Shown one piece after another: positions 8,383-14,626 of a stretch of 34,295 nt of DNA (its first letter is position 1; each line of letters begins with the position of its first letter). The stretch is from the NCBI RefSeq assembly GCF_002150735.1, contig NZ_MUKA01000141.1, positions 1 through 34,295 of the forward strand, given 5' to 3'. The notes under the pieces were generated by a model. It saw only the letters and a list, made by a program, of their open reading frames with translations. It had not been told where the DNA came from and ran no database searches. The DNA is from Streptomyces africanus. Lineage in GTDB: Bacteria; Actinomycetota; Actinomycetes; Streptomycetales; Streptomycetaceae. A program made the position numbers and the translations under genes.

Positions 8383-9137
8383 CAGATGTGACCCCTTCCC
8401 TGGACGTGGCCGGTCTGGCCTTCGCCTATCCCGACGGGCACCAGGCCCTCTTCGGCGTGGACTTCTCCCTCGCACGCGGCGAGCGGGTGGCCCTGCTCGG
8501 CCCGAACGGTGCCGGCAAGACGACCCTGGTGCTCCACCTCAACGGCATCCTGACCGGCGGCACCGGCACGGTGAAGGTGGCCGGACTGCCCGTCGGCAGA
8601 CAGCACATGGCGGAGATCCGCCGCCGGGTCGGCATCGTCTTCCAGGACCCGGACGACCAGCTCTTCATGCCCACGGTCCGGGAGGATGTGGCGTTCGGGC
8701 CCGCTGCGGCCGGGCTGAAGGGCGCCGAGCTGGAGCAGCGCGTGGACCGGGCGCTGGAGCGGGTCGGCATGGCGGAGTTCAAGGACCGGCCGCCGCACCA
8801 CCTCTCCTTCGGCCAGCGCCGCCGGGTGGCCGTCGCGACCGTCCTCGCCATGGAACCGGAGATCCTCGTCCTCGACGAGCCCTCCTCCAACCTCGACCCC
8901 GCCTCCCGCCGCGAACTGGCCGACATCCTGCGGTCGTTGGACGTGACCGTGCTGATGGTCACGCACGACCTGCCGTACGCCCTGGAGCTGTGCCCGCGCG
9001 CCCTGATCCTCAGCGAGGGCGTGATCGCGGCGGACGGCCCGACCGGCGAACTGCTCTCCGACGAGGACCTGATGCGCGCCCACCGGCTGGAGCTGCCGTT
9101 CGGTTTCGACCCGCGTTCGGTGACAATGGGCGCGTGA
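8379..9137 (+). CDS. cbiO: ECF transporter ATPase CbiO
   Basis: The ABC ATPase that energises metal uptake. It has 252 residues with Walker A GPNGAGKT (41-48), Q-loop FQDPDDQLF, signature L142-SFGQ (Phe in place of the common Gly, usual for ECF ATPases), Walker B with D166-E167, and the switch H196. GTG 8379 overlaps the cbiQ stop as GTGA; an ATG at 8370 in the same frame would add three residues. The 3' end overlaps the next regulator gene by four bases, which is unusual because that gene belongs to a different pathway. Confidence 0.94.
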   Translation: MTDVTPSLDVAGLAFAYPDGHQALFGVDFSLARGERVALLGPNGAGKTTLVLHLNGILTGGTGTVKVAGLPVGRQHMAEIRRRVGIVFQDPDDQLFMPTVREDVAFGPAAAGLKGAELEQRVDRALERVGMAEFKDRPPHHLSFGQRRRVAVATVLAMEPEILVLDEPSSNLDPASRRELADILRSLDVTVLMVTHDLPYALELCPRALILSEGVIAADGPTGELLSDEDLMRAHRLELPFGFDPRSVTMGA

Positions 9138-9595
9138 CGAACGAGGAGACCGAGGGCTCGCTGCTGCTGGACGACCAGCTCTGCTTCGCGCTGTACGCGG
9201 CCCAGCGGGCGGTGACGTCCGCCTACCGCCCCCTCCTCGACGAGCTCGGCCTCACCTATCCGCAGTACCTGGTCCTGCTGGTCCTGTGGGAGCGCGGTGA
9301 GACCACGGTCAAGGAGCTGGCCGCCGCGCTGAGGCTCGACTACGGCACGGTGTCGCCGCTGCTCAAGCGGCTGGAGAGCCTGGGACTCGTCCGCCGGGAG
9401 CGGGCGGCGCACGACGAGCGCTCGGTGCTGGTCGCCTGCACCGAACCCGGGGAGGAGCTGCGCGAGCTCGCGGCGCGCGTGCCGGGCGCCCTGCTCGCGG
9501 TGACGGGTCTCGCTCCGCCAGAGGTCGCGCGTCTGCGCGAAGAGCTGTGGCGGCTGGCGGAGGCATCGCAGGCAGCCCCGAACCGCCCGCACTGA
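9134..9595 (+). CDS. ohrR: OhrR-type MarR family regulator (organic peroxide sensor)
   Basis: A 153-residue winged-helix dimeric repressor. The N-terminal LLLDDQLCFALYAAQRA block is diagnostic of OhrR: Cys17 is the reactive cysteine oxidised by organic hydroperoxides, which releases DNA. The helix-turn-helix (TVKELAAALRLDYGTVSPLLKRLES) and the wing (LVRRERAAHDERSVLV) follow in order. A second cysteine near the wing (VACTEP) could matter if the protein uses a two-Cys mechanism. The start codon overlaps the cbiO stop (GTGA), so it is read from the metal-transporter transcript. The target is probably ohr, 106 bp downstream. Confidence 0.9.
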   Translation: MTNEETEGSLLLDDQLCFALYAAQRAVTSAYRPLLDELGLTYPQYLVLLVLWERGETTVKELAAALRLDYGTVSPLLKRLESLGLVRRERAAHDERSVLVACTEPGEELRELAARVPGALLAVTGLAPPEVARLREELWRLAEASQAAPNRPH

Positions 9596-9658
9596 TCGCC
9601 CGTTACCCCCGGTTATCACCCCCTGCTGAGCAGACGCTTTCCTACTGGCCGGTACCTT

Positions 9659-9681
9659 GTGCGCGATGTATTAGTGCGCAC
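9659..9681 (+). promoter_or_regulatory. Inverted repeat upstream of ohr, possible OhrR operator
   Basis: GTGCGC and GCGCAC flank an AT-rich 11-base centre (GATGTATTAGT) that could contain the -10 region of ohr. A repressor bound here would cover the promoter, which fits local control by OhrR. The sequence is not the Bacillus OhrR box, so assignment rests on position and symmetry. Confidence 0.4.
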
Positions 9682-9701
9682 CTGTTCTGGGGGATCCAGC
9701 C

Positions 9702-10148
9702 ATGACCGACGCCGCCGCCGTCGACAGCCGCCCGACGAAGATCATGTACGTGGCCGAGGCCACCGCCCACGGCGGCCGCGAGGGCTATGTCACCAGCCAG
9801 GACGGACAGCTCGACCTCAAGGTCGCGATGCCCCCGCAGCTCGGCGGCGACGGCAACGGCACCAACCCGGAACAGCTCTTCGCGGCCGGCTACAGCTCCT
9901 GCTTCCACAACGCGCTGATCCTCGTCGGCAACCGCGAGGGCTACGACCTGACCGGCTCGACGGTCTCCGCGAAGGTCGGCATCGGCCCCAACCGGCAGCG
10001 CGGCTACGGTCTCGCGGTCGCCCTCAGCGTCTCGCTGCCCGTCCTCGACCCGGGCCTCGCGAGCAAGCTGGTGGACGCGGCCCACGAGGTCTGCCCGTAC
10101 TCGAACGCGACCCGCGGGAACATCGACGTGACCATCCTGCTTGGCTGA
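9702..10148 (+). CDS. ohr: Organic hydroperoxide resistance peroxidase Ohr (OsmC superfamily)
   Basis: Ohr reduces organic and fatty-acid hydroperoxides through a cysteine pair, with lipoylated proteins as reductant. The 148-residue product has the N-terminal TAHGGREGYVTS strand region, peroxidatic C67 in AAGYSSCF, and resolving C131 in VCPYSNATRGN. Family length is about 140-150. The ATG has GGGGGATCC about 9 bases upstream. Directly after ohrR, it completes a sensor-enzyme pair, and the inverted repeat at 9659-9681 lies in the gap. Confidence 0.95.
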   Translation: MTDAAAVDSRPTKIMYVAEATAHGGREGYVTSQDGQLDLKVAMPPQLGGDGNGTNPEQLFAAGYSSCFHNALILVGNREGYDLTGSTVSAKVGIGPNRQRGYGLAVALSVSLPVLDPGLASKLVDAAHEVCPYSNATRGNIDVTILLG

Positions 10149-10191
10149 AGGGGAGCAACGAGAGCACCGCAGCGAGACGAGGAGTACGGAC

Positions 10192-11361
10192 GTGGATGTG
10201 CACGGCACAGTGGCCGAGGGCTTCGAGCCGGTCAGGGACGCGTTCGTACGGAACTTCGAAACACTCGGGGAGCGGGGCGCGGCGGTCGCCGTCTACCGGG
10301 ACGGACAGCGGGTCGTCGACCTGTGGGCCGGCACGAAGGACGTCGACGGCACGGCCCCCTGGGAGCGCGGCACCGCCCAGGTCGTGCGCTCGGCGACGAA
10401 GGGTGTCGCCGCCGCCGTACTCCTGCTGCTGCACCAGCGCGGGCAGCTGGACCTGGACGCGCCGGTGGGCCACTACTGGCCGGAGTTCAAGGCGCGGGGC
10501 AAGGAGCGGGTGCTGGTCCGGCACGTCCTCAACCACCGGGCCGGCCTGCCCGTGCTCGACCGGCCCCTCACCCCTGAGCAGGCCCTCGACCCGCTGCGGG
10601 GCCCGGAGGCGGTCGCCGCCCAGACCCCCGCCTGGGAACCCGGCACCGACCACGGCTACCACGCGCTCACCTACGGCTGGCTCGTCGACGAACTGGTGCG
10701 ACGCGTGACCGGGCAGGGCGCCGGGGCATGGCTCGCCGCGCAGATCACCGGCCCGCTGGGCCTGGACCTCTGGCTGGGTCTGCCGGACGCGGAGGCCGGC
10801 CGGGTCGGACGCGCGGGCCGTGTCGAGGGACCCGAGCCGGCCGGCGGCCTGCGCGCCCGCCCGAAGCGCTCGGTCACCGAGGCCTACGAGGACCCGGCCT
10901 CTCTGACCCGCCGGGCCTTCGCCGCCATCACCCCGTTCCCCGACCAGAACGACCCGGCCTACCGCGCGGCGGCCCTCCCCGCGACCAACGCCATCGCGAC
11001 GGCGGACGGACTGGCCCGCTTCTACGCGACGCTGATCGGCGACACGGCCGGCGCCGCACGCCTGTTCGCGCCGGAGACGGTCGCACTGGCCCGGGCCGAG
11101 GAGTCGGCGGGCCCCGACCGCGTCCTGGTGGTCGGCACCCGCTTCGGCCTCGGCTACATGCTGCACGGCAGCGCCTCCCCTTTCCTCACACCGGGCTCCT
11201 TCGGCCACCCGGGCCGCGGCGGCGCCCTCGGCTTCGCCGACCCGGAGACCGGGGTCGCCTTCGGCTACGTCACCAACGGCTTCCGCAAGACGGTGACGGC
11301 GGATCCGCGGGCGCAGGGGCTGGTGCGGGCGGTGCGGGGAGCGCTGGGGCTCCAGACGTGA
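10192..11361 (+). CDS. Beta-lactamase-family serine hydrolase (class C / EstB-like)
   Basis: A 389-residue protein of the beta-lactamase-related family, which includes esterases and D-aminopeptidases. The nucleophile motif is S67-A-T-K70 (SxxK), the general-base tyrosine is probably Y156 in GYHALTYG, and the third motif is H339-P-G (in place of KTG). The HPG form and an active-site tyrosine without the Asn of YxN point to an esterase or transesterase rather than a true beta-lactamase. I see no signal peptide, so it is probably cytosolic. GTG 10192 is chosen for AGGAG seven bases upstream. It follows ohr by 43 bp in the same direction; no functional link is evident. The substrate is unknown. 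Confidence 0.88.
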   Translation: MDVHGTVAEGFEPVRDAFVRNFETLGERGAAVAVYRDGQRVVDLWAGTKDVDGTAPWERGTAQVVRSATKGVAAAVLLLLHQRGQLDLDAPVGHYWPEFKARGKERVLVRHVLNHRAGLPVLDRPLTPEQALDPLRGPEAVAAQTPAWEPGTDHGYHALTYGWLVDELVRRVTGQGAGAWLAAQITGPLGLDLWLGLPDAEAGRVGRAGRVEGPEPAGGLRARPKRSVTEAYEDPASLTRRAFAAITPFPDQNDPAYRAAALPATNAIATADGLARFYATLIGDTAGAARLFAPETVALARAEESAGPDRVLVVGTRFGLGYMLHGSASPFLTPGSFGHPGRGGALGFADPETGVAFGYVTNGFRKTVTADPRAQGLVRAVRGALGLQT

Positions 11362-11371
11362 AGCCGGGGCC

Positions 11372-11647
11372 CTAGACGTGGATCGGGTGGGAGGTCCGCC
11401 CGGACGCCTGGTCGATCTCCTCGTGCGCCTTGGTCAGCAGCTGCATGGCGAGTTCGTTGAGGGCCCGCGCGCCGGCGATCTCCTCCCCGACTCTGGGCTG
11501 ATTGACGTCGGTCCGGTGCCGGCTGGCGTGCCCGCGCGCCCGTACCTCGGTGCCGTCGGGCAGCCGGACCATCGCCACCGCCTGGGTGTGCTGGTCGTCC
11601 TCCCGGAACTCCATCTCGACGTGCCATCCGACTCTGGTCCGCATCAT
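11372..11647 (-). CDS. DUF1876 (dsRBD-fold) small protein
   Basis: This 91-residue actinobacterial protein of unknown function is recognised by WHVEMEFREDDQHTQAVAMV, followed by RLPDGTEVRARGHASRH and a C-terminal helix (GEEIAGARALNELAMQLL). The fold resembles a double-stranded RNA binding domain, but RNA binding is not established to my knowledge. The start has an unusually complete ribosome binding site, GGAGGTGATC, eight bases before the first of two adjacent ATGs, which suggests strong translation. It is convergent with the preceding hydrolase gene, only 10 bp between stops. Confidence 0.85.
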   Translation of the reverse strand: MMRTRVGWHVEMEFREDDQHTQAVAMVRLPDGTEVRARGHASRHRTDVNQPRVGEEIAGARALNELAMQLLTKAHEEIDQASGRTSHPIHV

Positions 11648-11718
11648 GTCGATCACCTCCGGAACGCCTAGTTCCAGGGTCCTCCTCAGGAGAGGGATGC
11701 GCACCCGTCCGACCCGGT

Positions 11719-12564
11719 CTATCCGGTGTGCAGCATCAGCCCGATCCCGGCGACGAGCAGCCCGGCCGCCACGATTCTCGGCGCCCCGAACCGCTCCTTG
11801 AAGAACACGGCCCCGATCGCCGCGCCCACGATGATCGACGACTCGCGCAGGGCGGCGATGGGCGCGAGTTCGGCCCGAGTCTGGGCCCACAGGACGAGGG
11901 CGTAGGCGGCGACGGAGAGGGCGGCTCCGACGAGCCCGGTCACGGCGAACGGCCGGAGCACGGCGCCGGTCTCCCTCCCCCAGCGGCTCACGGCGTACGC
12001 GGGGATCACGACTCCCTGCACGGCCATCAGCCAGGCGATGTATCCGAGGGGGGATCCGGAGGCGCGCACGCCGAGTCCGTCGACGACGGTGTACGCCGCG
12101 ATCGTCAGCCCGGTCGCCAGGGCCGCCCCGATCGCCGCCCAGTCGGGCCGGCGCCCGCGCAGTCCCCACACGGCGACGCCGGTCAGCCCCGCGCAGGACA
12201 GGGCGATGCCGGCGGCGGCCCACCCGTCGGGCACCTCGTGGGCGAAGACGGCGGCGAGCACGGTCACGACGAGCGGCGCCGTGCCGCGGGCGATGGGGTA
12301 GGCCTGCCCGAAGTCGCCCAGCCGGAAAGACCTCATGAGCAGCGCGTAGTAGGCGATGTGGATGACGGCGGAGGCGAGCAGATACGGCCACGCCGGGGCC
12401 GCCGGAAACGCCACGAAGGGCGCCAGGGCCAGCCCGATGACCACCCCGCCGCCCGAGATCAGCGCGAACCCGGCCAGCTTGTCGGTGATCTTGTGGGCGA
12501 TGGCGTTCCAGCTGGCGTGCGTGACGGCGGCGAGCAGGACCGCGGCGGTGACCAGGGGCGTCAC
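11719..12564 (-). CDS. EamA/DMT-family transporter
   Basis: A 281-residue protein with about ten hydrophobic helices arranged as two EamA repeats (about residues 5-135 and 145-278). Features include the N-terminal HASWNAIAHK, helix-end APLVVTVLAAVFAHEVP, and ESSIIVGAAIGAVFFKERFG near the end of the second repeat, typical of drug/metabolite exporters. The substrate is unknown. The start codon overlaps the stop of the upstream YbaK-like gene by four bases (GTGA), so the two are co-translated. Confidence 0.88.
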   Translation of the reverse strand: MTPLVTAAVLLAAVTHASWNAIAHKITDKLAGFALISGGGVVIGLALAPFVAFPAAPAWPYLLASAVIHIAYYALLMRSFRLGDFGQAYPIARGTAPLVVTVLAAVFAHEVPDGWAAAGIALSCAGLTGVAVWGLRGRRPDWAAIGAALATGLTIAAYTVVDGLGVRASGSPLGYIAWLMAVQGVVIPAYAVSRWGRETGAVLRPFAVTGLVGAALSVAAYALVLWAQTRAELAPIAALRESSIIVGAAIGAVFFKERFGAPRIVAAGLLVAGIGLMLHTG

Positions 12565-13076
12565 GCGGCGCGCTCGCGCACGTCCACGAGAGTGGCGCCG
12601 GCGTGGGCGACGAGGTCCCGGGGCGGCATGGGGAACACGGTGTACGGCGTCCCGGCGGCGGCCCAGACGACGTCGTGCTCCAGCAGGGACCGGTCGGCGA
12701 GCACACGCGTCCTCGTCCGGTGCCCGAAGGGCGGCACGCCGCCGATGGCGTACCCGGTGGCCTCCCGCACGACCTCGGCCCTGGCCCGCGTGACCTTGTC
12801 CGCCCCGAGCTCCTTGCGCACGAGCTCGAGGTCGACCCGCGACGCCCCGTCCATGAGCACCAGCACCGGCACGCCGTCCGCCGCGAAGATCAGCGACTTG
12901 CAGATCTGGCTCAGCTCACACCCGAGCGCGGCGGCGGCCTCGGCGGCGGTACGGGTGGCTTCCGGGAACCGGCGGACCTGGCGGACGAGGTCCCCGATCC
13001 CCAGCTCCCGCAGGGCCTCGGCGAAACGGGGGTGTGCTCCGGAGTTGTCGGCGTCCGTGGCGGCTGTCGTCGTCAT
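12561..13076 (-). CDS. YbaK/ProX-type aminoacyl-tRNA editing protein
   Basis: A 171-residue free-standing editing domain that hydrolyses mischarged tRNA (Cys-tRNA-Pro or a similar species). Conserved features are CELSQICKSLIF with the key lysine at about 60, VDLELVRKELGADKV, and the loop GYAIGGVPPFGH near residue 110. Family length is about 155-175. The ATG lies at 13076. It is the first gene of a two-gene unit with the EamA transporter; the pairing does not explain the transporter's substrate. Which mischarged tRNA it edits cannot be stated from sequence. Confidence 0.88.
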   Translation of the reverse strand: MTTTAATDADNSGAHPRFAEALRELGIGDLVRQVRRFPEATRTAAEAAAALGCELSQICKSLIFAADGVPVLVLMDGASRVDLELVRKELGADKVTRARAEVVREATGYAIGGVPPFGHRTRTRVLADRSLLEHDVVWAAAGTPYTVFPMPPRDLVAHAGATLVDVRERAA

Positions 13077-13119
13077 GCGGGCACGCTAGCGGTACGTGTA
13101 CGAGGCACGCGAGGTGGTC

Positions 13120-13305
13120 TCAGCCGGTGGCGTCCTCCGGCCGGACATCCGCGAACTCCCACCACGCGAGCGGCAGCCAGTCCCCGTCGACGAAACCGTC
13201 GACGGACCCTCCGGTGCCCTGGATGGTCACGCGCGTCCCCTCGGGATAGACGACGCCGGACAGGCCGGGGACCGCCACGAGCAAGGTGCCGATACGTCCT
13301 GACAA
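13120..13305 (-). CDS. Hypothetical 61-residue protein
   Basis: I do not recognise this protein. It reads SGRIGTLLVAVPGLSGVVYPEGTRV and then a short beta-rich, Trp-containing end (DGDWLPLAWWEFADV), which suggests a small SH3-like barrel. TTG 13305 is preferred since GGAAG lies seven bases upstream; an upstream in-frame TTG at 13335 lacks such a site. It is divergent from the formaldehyde dehydrogenase gene and shares its upstream region. Codon use agrees with coding sequence. Confidence 0.6.
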   Translation of the reverse strand: MSGRIGTLLVAVPGLSGVVYPEGTRVTIQGTGGSVDGFVDGDWLPLAWWEFADVRPEDATG

Positions 13306-13338
13306 AGCGCTACTTCCTTTCTTCTGTAGATGCAAATC

Positions 13339-13363
13339 GTCTCATCATGCACGAGCCTGGTAT
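13339..13363 (+). promoter_or_regulatory. Candidate SigB-type stress promoter of the formaldehyde dehydrogenase gene
   Basis: GTCT, 15 bases, then TGGTAT fits the streptomycete SigB consensus GNNT-N14-16-GGGTAY at all but one position, 33 bases upstream of the ATG. Stress-sigma control would suit an aldehyde-detoxifying enzyme. Visual match only. Confidence 0.35.
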
Positions 13364-13395
13364 ATGACCCACGGCACAGTTGGAGGTGCGTGACG

Positions 13396-14535
13396 ATGAG
13401 GGCTGTCGTGTACAAAGGCCCCTTCGAGGTAGCGATAGAGCAAGTGGAGGACCCACGGATCCAGCACCCGAACGATGTGATCGTCCGTGTCACCTCGACC
13501 GCCATCTGCGGCTCGGACCTGCACATGTACGAGGGCCGTACCGCCGCGGAACCGGGGATCGTGTTCGGCCACGAGAACCTCGGGGTCGTCGAGGAGGCAG
13601 CGGAGGGAGTCACCTCGCTCAGCCGCGGCGACCGGGTGGTGATGCCCTTCAATGTGGCATGCGGCTTCTGCAAGAACTGTACGGCCGGCTTCACGGGCTT
13701 CTGCCTGACCGTGAACCCGGGCTTCGCCGGCGGCGCCTACGGCTATGTCGCGATGGGGCCCTATGTGGGAGGCCAGGCGGAGTACGTGCGTGTGCCGTAC
13801 GCCGACTTCAACTGCCTCAAGCTCCCCGAGGGCACCGAGAAGGAGACCGACTTCGTCCTGCTCGCCGACATCTTCCCGACCGGCTACCACGGCAACGAGC
13901 TGGCCGATGTGCGTCCCGGTGACAGCGTCGCGGTCTACGGCGGCGGACCGGTCGGGCTCATGGCCGCCTACTCCGCGATGCTGCGCGGCGCGAGCAAGGT
14001 GTTCGTGGTCGACCGGGTCGCGGAGCGGCTGGAGAAGGCGCGGGAGATCGGCGCCGTGCCGGTCGACTTCACCCAGGGCAGTCCGGCGGAGCAGATCAAG
14101 GAGCAGACCGACGGCCAGGGCACGGACAAGGGGATCGACGCCGTCGGCTACCAGGCGCAGGCGCAGGGCGAGGACCGTGAGGAACCGGCGACCGTGCTGA
14201 ACGCGCTCGTCGAGACGGTCCGGCCGACGGGTGCGCTCGGCGTGCCCGGCCTGTATGTCCCGCGCGACCCCGGCGGGCCGGACGAGCAGGCGAAGCACGG
14301 CATGCTGATGGTCTCCATCGGGCGCCTCTTCGAGAAGGGGCTCCGGATGGGCACCGGCCAGTGCAACGTCAAGCGGTACAACCGCCACCTGCGTGACCTG
14401 ATCATCGAGGACCGTGCGAAGCCGAGCTTCGTCGTCTCGCACGAGCTTCCTCTCGACCAGGCGCCGAGCGCGTACGAGAAGTTCGACAAGCGCGTCGAGG
14501 GTTACACCAAGGTCGTCCTCCACCCGCACGCGTGA
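13396..14535 (+). CDS. fdhA: Zinc-dependent formaldehyde dehydrogenase, glutathione-independent type
   Basis: A 379-residue medium-chain dehydrogenase that oxidises formaldehyde (or related aldehydes) with tightly bound NAD and no thiol cofactor. Catalytic zinc ligand region: C38-GSDLH43 and G58-H59-E60. The structural zinc is held by four cysteines, C89, C92, C95 and C103. The nucleotide site is GGGPVG at about 180. The long insert around AQAQGEDREEPATVLNAL and the GTGQCNVKRYNRHL segment mark the Pseudomonas FdhA-like group rather than mycothiol-dependent enzymes. The ATG at 13396 has GGAGGTG seven bases before it. It stands alone, with a strong terminator after it. Confidence 0.9.
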   Translation: MRAVVYKGPFEVAIEQVEDPRIQHPNDVIVRVTSTAICGSDLHMYEGRTAAEPGIVFGHENLGVVEEAAEGVTSLSRGDRVVMPFNVACGFCKNCTAGFTGFCLTVNPGFAGGAYGYVAMGPYVGGQAEYVRVPYADFNCLKLPEGTEKETDFVLLADIFPTGYHGNELADVRPGDSVAVYGGGPVGLMAAYSAMLRGASKVFVVDRVAERLEKAREIGAVPVDFTQGSPAEQIKEQTDGQGTDKGIDAVGYQAQAQGEDREEPATVLNALVETVRPTGALGVPGLYVPRDPGGPDEQAKHGMLMVSIGRLFEKGLRMGTGQCNVKRYNRHLRDLIIEDRAKPSFVVSHELPLDQAPSAYEKFDKRVEGYTKVVLHPHA

Positions 14536-14558
14536 GAAACACACCTGAGAAAGAAGAG

Positions 14559-14596
14559 CCGGTGAGGGCTCCCCGTCCCCAGGGGGCCCTCACCGG
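14559..14596. terminator. Strong bidirectional terminator between fdhA and mmpL
   Basis: CCGGTGAGGG and CCCTCACCGG form a perfect 10-bp stem that can extend through CTCCCC/GGGGG with one bulged base. It lies 23 bases past the fdhA stop and 30 bases past the mmpL stop on the other strand, so it can serve both convergent genes. Confidence 0.85.
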
Positions 14597-14626
14597 CCGG
14601 TCTCTCAGGGTGCTGTCACGGTGCTG

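Noticed and set aside
10192..11361. True beta-lactamase resistance gene
   Set aside because: There is no signal peptide, the KTG box is replaced by HPG and the YxN asparagine is missing, so an esterase-like role is more likely.
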